A DNA stretch of 64,000 nucleotides from Streptomyces sp. NBC_00510 (GCA_036013505.1 CP107851.1:8294001-8358000), one strand, 5' to 3'. Positions 17,296 to 25,990 are shown, numbered from the stretch's first letter. Notes: generated by a model not told the origin, from the sequence alone. Made by a program: numbers and translations.

Positions 17296-18138
17296 ATGCC
17301 ACGCGACCGCGCCGCGCTCGGGGCGTTCCTCCGCTCCCGCCGGGACCGCATCACCCCCTCCCAGGCGGGCATCGAAGCGTTCCCCGGGGCCCGGCGGGTG
17401 CCGGGGCTGCGGCGCGAGGAGCTGGCCGTGCTCGCCGGCCTGAGCCCGGACTACTACAGCCGGCTCGAACAGGGACGCCAGGCCAACATCTCCGACGAGG
17501 TGCTCGACGCGCTGGCCCGGGCGCTACGCCTGGACGAGGTCGAGCACGCGCATCTCCGCGACCTCGCCGCACCCACCGTGCGGCGGCGCGCCGCGACCCC
17601 GCAGTCGGTGCAGCGCCCCGATCCCGGGCTGCTGCGGCTGATGCGCACGCTCGACCACGTCCCGGTCCTGCTGCTCGGCCACCGCGGCGAGGTGCTGGCC
17701 CGCAACGCCCTGCTCGTGGAGGTGCTGGGCCGTCCGCTGGAGCCGGGGACGTCGTTCGTCCGCTACATGTTCCAGGACCCGGTCGCCCGCGAACGGATCG
17801 TGAACTGGCAGGACTTCGCCTCGGCCACCGTCGCCACGATGCGCCGGGAGACCGCCCGCCGCCCGCACGACAACCGCCTCACCGCGCTCGTCGACGAGTT
17901 GCGCACCACCGACGCCGACGTCGCCCGCTGGTGGGACGACCACGCCGTCCGCGACTACGCGTCGGTGACCAAGCGCATCCAGCACCCCACGGCGGGCCCG
18001 ATGTCCTTCGACATCGAGATCGTCCGCGCGCCCCACGAGCCCGACCAGCGCCTCGTCGTCTACACCGCCGACCCCGACTCCTCCACCGCCCGGGTCCTGC
18101 CGCTCCTGGCCAGCTGGAACGCCGCGCCGCATCTCTGA
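17296..18138 (+). CDS. XRE helix-turn-helix regulator with MmyB-like ligand domain
   Basis: The 280-residue regulator has an N-terminal XRE helix-turn-helix containing RVPGLRREELAVLAGLSPDY and YYSRLEQGR (residues about 35-62). The C-terminal domain is of the MmyB-like PAS-related type, with VLLLGHRGEVLARNALLVEV and later DYASVTKRIQHPTAGPM. The start has no clear Shine-Dalgarno site, but TACCCT at 17284-17289 lies six bases before the ATG, suggesting a leaderless message. It is divergent from the SDR it probably regulates. Confidence 0.88.
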   Translation: MPRDRAALGAFLRSRRDRITPSQAGIEAFPGARRVPGLRREELAVLAGLSPDYYSRLEQGRQANISDEVLDALARALRLDEVEHAHLRDLAAPTVRRRAATPQSVQRPDPGLLRLMRTLDHVPVLLLGHRGEVLARNALLVEVLGRPLEPGTSFVRYMFQDPVARERIVNWQDFASATVATMRRETARRPHDNRLTALVDELRTTDADVARWWDDHAVRDYASVTKRIQHPTAGPMSFDIEIVRAPHEPDQRLVVYTADPDSSTARVLPLLASWNAAPHL

Positions 18139-18326
18139 CCGGGCCCCGGGAGTTCCGCTTCCTCCTGTTACGATCAGTAACGCTCCTGTTGTCCAGAGGG
18201 GACTTGACGGCGCCCCGCACGTACCGGGCACCTGTCCTCGGTGCCCGGCGCCCTGCACGTCCAGGCCCGCGTGACGCCGGGAGAACACGGGCGCGGCATG
18301 CGGCCGTCGAGGGACCAGGAGGTCAG

Positions 18327-19433
18327 GTGAATCTCCGACGCCCGCCGTCCGTCGTCCTTGACGGCGCTCTGGTCCTCGTCGCGCTCTTCGACGTCTGGGT
18401 CCATGTCCACATCGACGAACCCTTGCAACTCGCATGCGCGGTGAGCGGGGCCTTCGCGCTCCTGCTGCGGCACGGCCTGCCGCTGCCGACGTTCCTCGTG
18501 ACCCTGCCGGCCGTCTTCTTCTCCGACGCGATCTTCGCATCGCTCGCAGCGCTGTACACCCTCGCATCCGTGTCGCGCAGGCGCCTCATCCTGGCGCTCG
18601 GCGTGGTGGCCTTCACGCTGTGCGACCTGGCGCCGAACCTGTCGGCGGAGGACCTGGTCACCTTGACCTACACGGCGGCGACCGCGGCCGCGGCGGCCTT
18701 CCTCGGGCAACTGGTCCAAGCCCGCCGGGACCTGTCGCGACGCATCGTGGAAGTCTCCGAGGCTCGCGAGCACGAACGGCTGCTGATCGCCCAGACCGTT
18801 CTGGCCGCCGAGCGAGCCCAGCTCGCCCGGGAGATGCACGACGTGGTCTCCCACCAGGTCGGCCTGATCGCGGTGCGGGCCGGCGCCCTCCAGGTCGGTA
18901 CGGGTGACGCCCAGGCCAAGGACGCCGCTGGCACGATCCGCCGGCTGAGTGTGCAGACCCTGGACGAGCTGAGGTACATGGTCGGCGTGCTGCGTGCTTC
19001 CGGTGGTCGCCTCACCGAGCTCACCCCGCAGCCGTCCGTGGCCGATCTGGAGCGCCTGGTCGGCGGCAGCGGCATCGACGCCGAGCTGACCGTCGACCTT
19101 CCCGGCGACCTCGCCCCTTCCGCGCAGCGCGCCATCTACCGCACCGTCCAGGAAGGGCTGACCAACGTTCGCAAACACGCCCCGGGTGCCGCCACGACCA
19201 TTCGGGTCTGGCACGCCGATGCGACCGCCCATGTCATGGTCACCAACAGCGCCCCCGACCGGCCGACCTTCCCCTTGCCGAGCGCCCGTTACGGCCTGAC
19301 GGGCCTGCGCCAGCGTGCGGCGCTGCTCGGCGGCTCCCTCGTCTGCGGTCCCACCCCTGACGGTGGCTACCAGTTGCGTCTGGATCTGCCGGTCGAGACG
19401 GCCACGCCTTCACCGGGCGAACCTGGCTGGTAG
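18327..19433 (+). CDS. Orphan two-component sensor histidine kinase (HisKA_3 type)
   Basis: The 368-residue kinase has four or five N-terminal hydrophobic segments (residues about 8-120), a short coiled linker, and a HisKA_3 dimerisation motif AREMHDVVSHQVGLIAVRAG with the phosphorylated His. A HATPase domain follows with an N-box in EGLTNVRKHA and a G-box in YGLTGLRQRAALLGG. AGGAGG sits four bases before the GTG at 18327. Such kinases pair with NarL-type response regulators, but none is adjacent; the neighbours are an XRE regulator and a converging TetR gene. Confidence 0.88.
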   Translation: MNLRRPPSVVLDGALVLVALFDVWVHVHIDEPLQLACAVSGAFALLLRHGLPLPTFLVTLPAVFFSDAIFASLAALYTLASVSRRRLILALGVVAFTLCDLAPNLSAEDLVTLTYTAATAAAAAFLGQLVQARRDLSRRIVEVSEAREHERLLIAQTVLAAERAQLAREMHDVVSHQVGLIAVRAGALQVGTGDAQAKDAAGTIRRLSVQTLDELRYMVGVLRASGGRLTELTPQPSVADLERLVGGSGIDAELTVDLPGDLAPSAQRAIYRTVQEGLTNVRKHAPGAATTIRVWHADATAHVMVTNSAPDRPTFPLPSARYGLTGLRQRAALLGGSLVCGPTPDGGYQLRLDLPVETATPSPGEPGW

Positions 19434-19486
19434 CCGGGCGGCGTTCCAGAGCCTGGTACCCCGCCGGCGCGCCACGCGTGCCGTCG

Positions 19487-20104
19487 CTACCGCATGGCGG
19501 GAAGGGCCGGATCCGGGGGTGCCCAGGTCCGCAGGTGGTCGAGCACCACTTTGAGGGCGGTGCGCAGGGGGACCGTGGAGCCGGTGATCTGCCCCATCAC
19601 CGCTCCGCCCTGGACGGCGGCGAGGACCGCTGTGGCGAGCTCGTCGACATCGGCGTCCTCGCGGAGCAGCCCGTCGGTCCGCATGGCCGTCAAGCCTTTG
19701 GCGAGGGCTGCGTGCCAGCGTTCGAGGTGGTCGGCGATGAGCGCCTGGATGCCCGGGACGGTCCGCGGGGACTGGCGGGTGAGCGCTGTCAGCGGGCAGT
19801 AGTCGTTGTCGGGGGTGTGGAGCCGGAGCATCAGCTCCTGCCACTGCTCCCAGGACTCCCAGCTGTCGAGCTGGTCGAGCAGGGGGCGCTGGTCCTCCAG
19901 GGCGCGCTGTGAACAGTCCTCAGCGACGGCGAGCAGGAGCTGGGTCTTGCCCTCCGGGAAGTAGTGGAACAGCTGGCTCTTGCTCGTGCCGGTGGCGGCG
20001 CGGATGTCGTCGAGACAGGTCTCGGCCGCGCCCTTGACGGCGACGAGCTGCGCGGCGGCGTCGATGATGCGTGCCTTGGTCGCCGCGCCCTTCTTGGTCA
20101 GCAT
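19487..20104 (-). CDS. TetR-family repressor of the adjacent NTF2/epoxide hydrolase operon
   Basis: The 205-residue protein has a TetR helix-turn-helix (CLDDIRAATGTSKSQLFHYF, residues about 29-48) and an AcrR/TetR_C-like C-terminus with WEQWQELMLRLHTPDNDYCP. The ATG at 20104 is the natural start; the open frame runs far upstream only because of base composition. It is divergent from a three-gene operon. Three copies of one 16-bp palindrome lie between them, arguing that it represses both itself and the operon. Confidence 0.9.
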   Translation of the reverse strand: MLTKKGAATKARIIDAAAQLVAVKGAAETCLDDIRAATGTSKSQLFHYFPEGKTQLLLAVAEDCSQRALEDQRPLLDQLDSWESWEQWQELMLRLHTPDNDYCPLTALTRQSPRTVPGIQALIADHLERWHAALAKGLTAMRTDGLLREDADVDELATAVLAAVQGGAVMGQITGSTVPLRTALKVVLDHLRTWAPPDPALPAMR

Positions 20105-20122
20105 GGCGTCACTATAGGTCGC

Positions 20123-20138
20123 TGGACCGGGTGGTCCA
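20123..20138. promoter_or_regulatory. TetR operator copy 1, TGGACC-N4-GGTCCA
   Basis: A perfect 16-bp palindrome 19 bases upstream of the TetR start. It is the copy closest to the repressor gene and probably covers its promoter. Confidence 0.75.
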
Positions 20139-20150
20139 CATCTCGCTTTT

Positions 20151-20166
20151 TGGACTTGCGGGTCCA
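20151..20166. promoter_or_regulatory. TetR operator copy 2, TGGACT-N4-GGTCCA
   Basis: Same layout as copy 1 with one half-site mismatch; flanking bases extend the palindrome to TTGGAC-N6-GTCCAA. Its centre is 28 bases from that of copy 1. Confidence 0.7.
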
Positions 20167-20200
20167 ATTTGTGCCGCCCATGCTGGCGGCAGACAGCAGA

Positions 20201-20216
20201 TGGACCAAGCGGTCCA
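20201..20216. promoter_or_regulatory. TetR operator copy 3, TGGACC-N4-GGTCCA
   Basis: A perfect copy of the same palindrome, 50 bases centre-to-centre from copy 2 and 57 bases upstream of the first enzyme gene. Confidence 0.75.
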
Positions 20217-20272
20217 ATCTGCTCCCGGGTGCCGCGCGCCCCAGCGCGCGCGGCGGGAAGCGAGGGAATTCC

Positions 20273-20647
20273 ATGTCCGTCGACAACGACACTCTGGTCC
20301 GCACCTTCGTCGAGGCGTTCAACACCAAGGACACCGACCGCCTGCTGCCGTTCCTCCACACCGACGTCGTCTTCCGCAACTACGGCGACGACGAGATCCG
20401 GGGCCGGGACGCCCTGCTGGAGATGTGGCGGAACGTCTTCGGCACCTTCGAGCAGGTCAGGTTCGAGACGGTCCACCAGGCCGTCAACGGCGACATCGTC
20501 ATCGCCGAGCAGGTCCACGGCCTCGCCCTTCCCGGCGGGCCACTGGCCCCCGTGATGAACATGGCCGTCTACGAGGTCCGCGACGGCAGGATCGCCGCCT
20601 GGCGCGACTACACCAACCCCGACTACGCCCGCTCGCTCCTCAGTTGA
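20273..20647 (+). CDS. NTF2-fold (SnoaL/limonene epoxide hydrolase-like) protein
   Basis: The 124-residue NTF2-fold protein begins DNDTLVRTFVEAFNTKDTDR and contains FLHTDVVFRNYGDDEIRGRD and AAWRDYTNP, as in the SnoaL/limonene epoxide hydrolase superfamily. GAGGGA precedes the ATG by five bases. It is the first gene of a TetR-controlled operon with a second NTF2-fold protein and an EHN-type epoxide hydrolase. A role on an epoxide or cyclic intermediate is inferred. Confidence 0.82.
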   Translation: MSVDNDTLVRTFVEAFNTKDTDRLLPFLHTDVVFRNYGDDEIRGRDALLEMWRNVFGTFEQVRFETVHQAVNGDIVIAEQVHGLALPGGPLAPVMNMAVYEVRDGRIAAWRDYTNPDYARSLLS

Positions 20648-20696
20648 GCCACCGACCGCTGCCGAGTGACCGTCCCGAACCCGTGAGGAGCACCAC

Positions 20697-21155
20697 ATGA
20701 ACGACGTCGAACGCCTGACGACGATCGAAGAACTGCGCCGCCTGATGGCGCGGTACGTCCGCTACGCCGACCAGAAGCGGTGGCAGGACCTGGCCGGCCT
20801 GTTCACTCCCGACGGCACGTTCACCCCACGCAAGCCCGACGGTTCGGTGTGGCTGCGGATGACCGGTCGTGAGGAGATCGCCGCCACGATCGGCGGGAGC
20901 AGCGGTCCCGACGACGTCCTGGTCCACCACCTCTTCTCCGACGAGATCGACGTCGAGTCGGGGACCGGCGCCCGCGGCACCTGGTCGATGGAGGACCTCA
21001 TCACCCGGCCCGAGGACGCCGAGGTCAACCCGGACTTCCCGTTCAAGGGCATGCACGGTTACGGCCACTACCACGCCCGCTTCGCCAGGACCGGCGACAC
21101 CTGGTACATCGCCGAACTCGAACAGACCCGGCTGCGCCTGGACTTCAGCTACTGA
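20697..21155 (+). CDS. SnoaL-like NTF2-fold protein (second in operon)
   Basis: The 152-residue protein has a classic SnoaL-like start (TTIEELRRLMARYVRYADQK, then WQDLAGLFTPDGTF) and HGYGHYHARFARTGDTWYI in the last strands. It differs from the preceding NTF2-fold gene and belongs to the ring-hydroxylating dioxygenase beta/bile acid dehydratase-like branch of the fold. GAGGAG lies six bases before its ATG and it follows the first gene by 49 bases. The reaction is unknown; cyclase, dehydratase or isomerase chemistry is typical. Confidence 0.82.
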   Translation: MNDVERLTTIEELRRLMARYVRYADQKRWQDLAGLFTPDGTFTPRKPDGSVWLRMTGREEIAATIGGSSGPDDVLVHHLFSDEIDVESGTGARGTWSMEDLITRPEDAEVNPDFPFKGMHGYGHYHARFARTGDTWYIAELEQTRLRLDFSY

Positions 21156-21239
21156 CGGTGTCCCCCTCCCGGGGCACCGCACCTTCCCCCCTTCCCCCCT
21201 TCAGCACCTGCCCCACCTTCCCGAGAAAGCAGCGCACCC

Positions 21240-22475
21240 ATGACCGACAAGAACACGGTTCCGTCGCCGGAACGCTTCACCATCGACGTGGCGCAGGACG
21301 TCCTGGACGACCTCACCGACCGCCTGAGGAAGACCCGCTTCTTCGACGACCTGGACAACGAGGAGGAGTACTACGGTGTCAGCACCGCCTACCTCAAGCC
21401 GCTGGTCGAGTACTGGGCGGACGGTTTCGACTGGCGCGCGGCCGAGAAGCGGCTGAACGGGCACGAGCAGTTCACGGTGGAGATCGACGGCACTCCCGTC
21501 CACTTCGTCCGCAAGCCCGGCAAGGGCCCGAGCCCGACCCCGTTGCTGGTCCTGCACGGCTGGCCGTGGCCCGGTGAGTTCAGCTACCCGCTCCTCGACC
21601 CCCTGGCGGACCCCGCCGCCCACGGCGGGGACCCGGCCGACGCCTTCGACGTCATCATGCCGACCCTTCCCGGCTTCGCCTGGTCCACCCCCCTCACGCG
21701 GGGCGACCTGAACTACTGGAAGATCGCCGACGTCCTCCACACCCTCATGACCGAGGTGCTCGGCTACGAGAAGTACGGCTCGCTGGGCTCCGACTACGGC
21801 GCTCTGGTGACCAGCGCCCTGGGTCACAAGTACGCCGACAGCCTCATCGCCCTGCACTTCGGCCACGACCTGCCGCCGGGACTCTTCCAGCACGACCGCT
21901 ACTGGGACCTGACCATGGGCCAGCCCATCCCCGCGGACGCCTCACCCGAACTGCGGGCGGACATCATGAAGTTCCACTCCACCTATGCCTCCCACGTCGC
22001 CGTGCACATGCTGGACGCGTCGACCCTGTCGCACGGTCTGAACGACTCCCCGGTCGGCATGCTCGCCTGGCTGCTGCAGCGGTGGAAGAAGTGGAGCGAC
22101 AAGAACGAGGACTTCGACGCCGTCTTCTCCCGGGACTTCGTCCTGACCCAGGCCACCGTCTTCTGGGTGACCCAGTCCATCGGCACCTCGATCCGCATGT
22201 ACCGCAACACCGTCCGCCACCCCTGGGCGCCGTCGCACGACCGCCGGCCGGTGGTCGAGGCACCGGCGGGCTTCACCTTCCTGCTCGGTGACGTCTACCC
22301 GCCCGGTGTCCGCACGGTCGAGGAGCGCATCGCCGCCTTCGTGCACGGCCCATCCTACGACTCGTTCAACGTGGTCAACGTCAACGCCCACCCGAAGGGA
22401 GGTCACTTCGGCCACTACGAGAATCCCGGGGCCTACATCGACGACGTCCGCGAGACCTTCCGCAAGGTGCGCTGA
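21240..22475 (+). CDS. Epoxide hydrolase (EHN-type alpha/beta hydrolase)
   Basis: The 411-residue enzyme has the N-terminal EHN domain (FTIDVAQDVLDDLTDRLRKT) and an alpha/beta hydrolase core. The oxyanion motif HGWP is at residues 106-109, nucleophile Asp185 lies in GSDYGA, and the general-base His389 is in GGHFGH. It should open epoxides through an ester intermediate in the cytoplasm. It is the third gene of the TetR-controlled set. A hairpin follows the stop. Confidence 0.9.
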   Translation: MTDKNTVPSPERFTIDVAQDVLDDLTDRLRKTRFFDDLDNEEEYYGVSTAYLKPLVEYWADGFDWRAAEKRLNGHEQFTVEIDGTPVHFVRKPGKGPSPTPLLVLHGWPWPGEFSYPLLDPLADPAAHGGDPADAFDVIMPTLPGFAWSTPLTRGDLNYWKIADVLHTLMTEVLGYEKYGSLGSDYGALVTSALGHKYADSLIALHFGHDLPPGLFQHDRYWDLTMGQPIPADASPELRADIMKFHSTYASHVAVHMLDASTLSHGLNDSPVGMLAWLLQRWKKWSDKNEDFDAVFSRDFVLTQATVFWVTQSIGTSIRMYRNTVRHPWAPSHDRRPVVEAPAGFTFLLGDVYPPGVRTVEERIAAFVHGPSYDSFNVVNVNAHPKGGHFGHYENPGAYIDDVRETFRKVR

Positions 22476-22479
22476 CCCC

Positions 22480-22501
22480 CGCTGCCCCTTCACGGGCAGC
22501 G
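22480..22501. terminator. Hairpin between converging genes
   Basis: An 8-bp stem (CGCTGCCC with GGGCAGCG) has a six-base loop. It sits in the 44-bp gap between the epoxide hydrolase and the converging azoreductase gene. Confidence 0.55.
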
Positions 22502-22519
22502 CGTCCTGGACGGACCCGG

Positions 22520-23176
22520 TCAGGTGGTCGACCGGGTGGCGGTGAGCGCGGCGACCTCCACCGCCTGACGGCGCGCCCGCGCGTGCGCATCCTCCAGTGA
22601 GGCGCGGTGCTCGGGGAGCAGGTGCCCGAGCGACGGCACCGTGGGCGCATAGGTCAGTTCGGGCGTGATGGGGCGGACGTCCAGGGCCATCAGCCGCGGA
22701 TCGCCGAGGATGGTCTCCAGCGCGGGGATCAGGAAGTCCTTGCCGTGCTGGGGCGCGCCGGGACCGTAGCCGCCGCCCCGGGCGGAGACGACGACGGCGG
22801 GGCGCCCGGCGCTGGGAGCGGGGCCGGGCAGCCCGATCGTCCTGCCGACGATCATGATGTGGTCCAGCCACGCCTTGAAGACCGACGGCATCGCGTAGTT
22901 GTAGAGCGGTACGGCGAAGAGGTAGGCGTCGGCGCCCAAGAACTCCTCCACCAGCTCGTCCTGGAGCCGGGCGGCGGCCTTCTGTTCGGGGGTGTGCTCT
23001 TCGGCGGGGGTCGTACGGGCCAGGATGCCGGCCGCGTCCAGGTGGCCGACGGGGTCGAGCGCGAGGTCGCGGCGGACGACGCCGCCGGCCCAAGCGGCGG
23101 TGAAGGAATCGGCGACCCGGCGGGAGACGGAGGCGTCGCCGGAGGCCGAGGCGTCGATGCGCAGCAGGTAGGACAT
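22520..23176 (-). CDS. azoR: FMN-dependent NADH azoreductase (AzoR/AcpD type)
   Basis: The 218-residue flavodoxin-like protein begins MSYLLRIDASASGDASVSRR, the FMN phosphate-binding region of AzoR. It has AVPLYNYAMPSVFKAWLDHI and VVVSARGGGYGPGAPQHGKD, the conserved FMN- and dimer-contacting segments. It reduces azo compounds and quinones with NADH. It follows the DsbA-like gene on the minus strand and is probably co-transcribed with it under the divergent HxlR protein; HxlR proteins often sense quinones or aldehydes. Confidence 0.88.
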   Translation of the reverse strand: MSYLLRIDASASGDASVSRRVADSFTAAWAGGVVRRDLALDPVGHLDAAGILARTTPAEEHTPEQKAAARLQDELVEEFLGADAYLFAVPLYNYAMPSVFKAWLDHIMIVGRTIGLPGPAPSAGRPAVVVSARGGGYGPGAPQHGKDFLIPALETILGDPRLMALDVRPITPELTYAPTVPSLGHLLPEHRASLEDAHARARRQAVEVAALTATRSTT

Positions 23177-23279
23177 GGTGGTGACTCTTTCGCTGTGGTG
23201 CGGGTGTGCGGGTGTGGTGGTGGTCCGCCGGCCGGGTTCCGGCGCGCGGGTGCGGGCGGGCTCCGGTGAGGCCGTGTCG

Positions 23280-24005
23280 TCAGGGCGCGGGAGGCCGGGG
23301 GACCGCACAGCCGTCCGGGCCGCAGGCGGCCGCGCCCGCTCCGCCGAGGATCTGCAGCGGCCGGGGCTCGGGGTGCGCCGCCTCCCAGGCCTTGGTGATC
23401 GCGGCCAGGAGCTCGTCGATGCCGACGGCGCCGGGGATCGCGTACCTGCCGTCGAGGATGATGAACGGCGTCCCGCGTGCCCCCAGGCGCTCGGCTTCGC
23501 GCTGGTCGGCGTCCACCCGGGCCCGGTAGCGCCGGTCGCGCAGCGCCTCGGCGGCCTCCTCGCGGTCGAGGCCGGCCTCGGCGGCGAAGTCGAGGACCTG
23601 CTCCCGGGTCCACAGCTCGCGCGCCTGCCCGAAGTGGGCGCGGAACATCGCCGTCCACACCTCGCCGCCGCGCCCCCGGTCCGTGGCGAGGGCGAGGAGT
23701 TCGTGCGCGTAGTCGGTCGGCCCCAGCGTCCGCTCCAGCGCGCGGTACGGGTCCAGCCCCTCGTCCCGGGCGGCGCGCTCGATCGGCGCGAAGATCTGTT
23801 CGCGCCTGGACGCGGAGATCCCGTGCTTCTCCAGGAGCCGCCGCTGGGTGATGCCCTCGCGGGGCAGGTCGGGGTGGAGCTGGAACGAGCGGTGCACGAT
23901 CCGCACCTCGCCGGCGTGCTCGAAACGCTCCAGCGCCAGCCGCAGCCGGTTGTCCGCCAATCCGCAGTACGGGCAGACGATGTCGGACCAGAAGTCGATC
24001 TGCAT
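23280..24005 (-). CDS. DsbA-family (FrnE-like) thiol oxidoreductase
   Basis: The 241-residue protein begins MQIDFWSDIVCPYC, with the CPYC redox pair at Cys11 and Cys14 of a thioredoxin fold with a helical insert. It has GTPFIILDGRYAIPGAVG as the cis-proline region and a second pair, CGPDGC, near the C-terminus, as in cytoplasmic FrnE. There is no signal peptide. GAGGGG precedes the ATG at 24005; the frame upstream is not needed. It is divergent from an HxlR regulator and followed by azoreductase, suggesting a thiol/quinone stress unit. Confidence 0.88.
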   Translation of the reverse strand: MQIDFWSDIVCPYCGLADNRLRLALERFEHAGEVRIVHRSFQLHPDLPREGITQRRLLEKHGISASRREQIFAPIERAARDEGLDPYRALERTLGPTDYAHELLALATDRGRGGEVWTAMFRAHFGQARELWTREQVLDFAAEAGLDREEAAEALRDRRYRARVDADQREAERLGARGTPFIILDGRYAIPGAVGIDELLAAITKAWEAAHPEPRPLQILGGAGAAACGPDGCAVPRPPAP

Positions 24006-24042
24006 GGTGGGCCCCTCTCGAAACTCACTTTCTGTTCGTAGC

Positions 24043-24063
24043 CTCACTCTGCATTAGTGTGAG
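24043..24063. promoter_or_regulatory. Inverted repeat CTCAC-N11-GTGAG (candidate HxlR operator)
   Basis: This 21-bp inverted repeat lies in the gap between the DsbA-like gene and the HxlR gene. Its arms and AT-containing centre fit the spaced palindromes bound by HxlR dimers. Confidence 0.5.
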
Positions 24064-24116
24064 AAGCGATACAAAAGGCACATTGATGTGCGTGGGTCGT
24101 GGGAGAGGCGGCGGAC

Positions 24117-24548
24117 GTGGGCACCGGCAGCGGGATGCGGCAGGGACGCACCAACGTGCGGGCGAGCGTGCGGCGCGTGCCCGGCCCGTGCGCGCACTGG
24201 GGTGACGGGGACGCGGACTTCATCCGCGAGATCCTCGACCTGGTCGGCGACAAGTGGAGCGTGCTGATCATCGGCACCCTCTCCGACGGACCCGTGCGCT
24301 ACTCCGACCTCGCGCACGCCATCCCCGGCATCTCCCAGCGGATGCTCACGCTCACGCTCAAGCAGCTCCAGCGCAGCGGCCTGGTCGACCGGACCGCGTA
24401 CGCCGAGGTGCCGCCGCGCGTCGAGTACTCCCTGACCGGGCTCGGCACCTCCCTGCTGTCCACCGTGCTGGAACTGGCGGCCTGGTCGGCCGAGCGGCAT
24501 GCCGAGATCCGCCGCCACCAGCAGACGTACGACGCGGGGACCGGGTAG
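24117..24548 (+). CDS. HxlR-family transcriptional regulator
   Basis: The 143-residue protein has the HxlR winged helix: ILDLVGDKWSVLIIGTLSDG, then RYSDLAHAIPGISQRMLTLT and LKQLQRSGLVDRTAY. A Cys in VPGPCAHWG near the N-terminus could be the sensing thiol. GGGAGAGG lies eight bases before the GTG at 24117; the GTG at 24099 lacks a ribosome site. It probably controls the divergent dsbA-azoR pair. Confidence 0.85.
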   Translation: MGTGSGMRQGRTNVRASVRRVPGPCAHWGDGDADFIREILDLVGDKWSVLIIGTLSDGPVRYSDLAHAIPGISQRMLTLTLKQLQRSGLVDRTAYAEVPPRVEYSLTGLGTSLLSTVLELAAWSAERHAEIRRHQQTYDAGTG

Positions 24549-24630
24549 CGGGGGCGAGTTGACCTCACATCGCGGGACGCTCTAGCGTCCCGCCCCTGAC
24601 CACCAAGCGCATCCGTTCGGGAGGGGCCTC

Positions 24631-25932
24631 GTGACCGAAGCAACGGCGATCGTCAACGCGAGGGTCTTCGACGGCACCCGGCTGCGGGACTGGACGTCGG
24701 TCCGGTTCGCCGACGGCATCATCACCGACTGTGCCACCGGTCCCACTGCCCAGAACGGCGACGAGGTGATCGACGCGGAGGGCGGCACCCTCCTGCCGGG
24801 GCTGATCGACTCGCACATCCACCTGGTGCCCGGCGCTCTGGCGCAGGGGCTCACCTTCGGTGTGACCACTGCACTGGACATGTTCAGCCAGGCCGACGCG
24901 ATGGCCGTGGCCAAGCGACAGGCCGGCGTTCGGCCGGACGTCGCCGACGTGCGTTCCGCGGGGATCGGTGCCACTGCACCGGGCGGGCATCCCTCGGCGA
25001 TGTACGCCCCGTTCCCGACCTTGACCGGCCCGGAGCAGGCCGAGCAGTTCGTCGCGGACCGCGTCGCCGAAGGCTCGGACTACGTGAAGATCTTCGGCCC
25101 TTCGGGCACGGCGGGTCCACGGACGACCCCGTCTTTGGACCTGGCCACGATCACCGCGTTGACCGAGGCGGCGCATCGTCGCGGACTCGTGGTCGTCGCG
25201 CACATCCACTCCGTGGCCGGGATGGGCGAGGTCGTGTCCGCGGGCATCGACGTCATCGCGCATGTGCCGGTGGACGGAGAAGTGGACGGAGCCCTGGCCG
25301 GGCGGATCGCCGAGGCCGGAATCGCGGTCGGCCCGACGCTGGCAACCATCGAGAACGTCCTGGGCGAACCGGGCGGAGCAGCTGTGGCCGGCGACCCGCG
25401 ACTTGCCGCGGCACTTGGGGACGCACAGGCGCGGCGGCTGACCTCTGGGGCATCGGGGCGGCATGGGCGAGCGATGCCGCCCTATTCCCGCGCTGAGGAG
25501 AACGTCGGCCGCCTGGTCGATGCGGGCGTCACGCTCCTGGCCGGCACCGACGCCCCGAACCCGGGAACCGTGTTCGGGGCAAGTCTGCACCGGGAACTGG
25601 AGCTGCTCGGCCGCTGCGGCATGACGCCCGCTCAGGCGCTGAACGCCGCGACCGCCGCTCCGGCACGAGTGTTCAGCCTCGCCGACCGCGGGCAGGTCGC
25701 ACCCGGTCGGCGCGCGGACCTCATGCTCGTGTCCGGCGACCCGTTGACCGACATCACCGCGACCCGGGCCATCGAACGGATCTGGCGGGCAGGCGTCCTG
25801 TGTGACCGACGCGCGTTCGTCGCCAACGCGGCCGAGGCGGAAGAACTCGACGCCTTCGACGCCCGGGTCGCCAAGGTCGTGGCGGCCGTCCGTGATCGCC
25901 GGTACGGCTTCGATCCGAACAAGGCCGGCTGA
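24631..25932 (+). CDS. Amidohydrolase (imidazolonepropionase-like)
   Basis: The 433-residue TIM-barrel amidohydrolase has the metal-binding HIH at residues 62-64 in GLIDSHIHLVPG, a candidate carboxylated Lys in SDYVKIFGPS, further His in VVAHIHSVAG and IAHVPVDG, and the catalytic Asp in LLAGTDAPNPG. The C-terminal strand RADLMLVSGDPLTDITATRA completes the composite domain. GGGAGGGG precedes the GTG start. It hydrolyses a C-N or related bond in a small molecule; the substrate is not known. Confidence 0.88.
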   Translation: MTEATAIVNARVFDGTRLRDWTSVRFADGIITDCATGPTAQNGDEVIDAEGGTLLPGLIDSHIHLVPGALAQGLTFGVTTALDMFSQADAMAVAKRQAGVRPDVADVRSAGIGATAPGGHPSAMYAPFPTLTGPEQAEQFVADRVAEGSDYVKIFGPSGTAGPRTTPSLDLATITALTEAAHRRGLVVVAHIHSVAGMGEVVSAGIDVIAHVPVDGEVDGALAGRIAEAGIAVGPTLATIENVLGEPGGAAVAGDPRLAAALGDAQARRLTSGASGRHGRAMPPYSRAEENVGRLVDAGVTLLAGTDAPNPGTVFGASLHRELELLGRCGMTPAQALNAATAAPARVFSLADRGQVAPGRRADLMLVSGDPLTDITATRAIERIWRAGVLCDRRAFVANAAEAEELDAFDARVAKVVAAVRDRRYGFDPNKAG

Positions 25933-25990
25933 TCCGTCACGAGCATCTGCCACTGCCCGCGCCGCGGTGGCCCGGGTAGGGTGCACGGTC

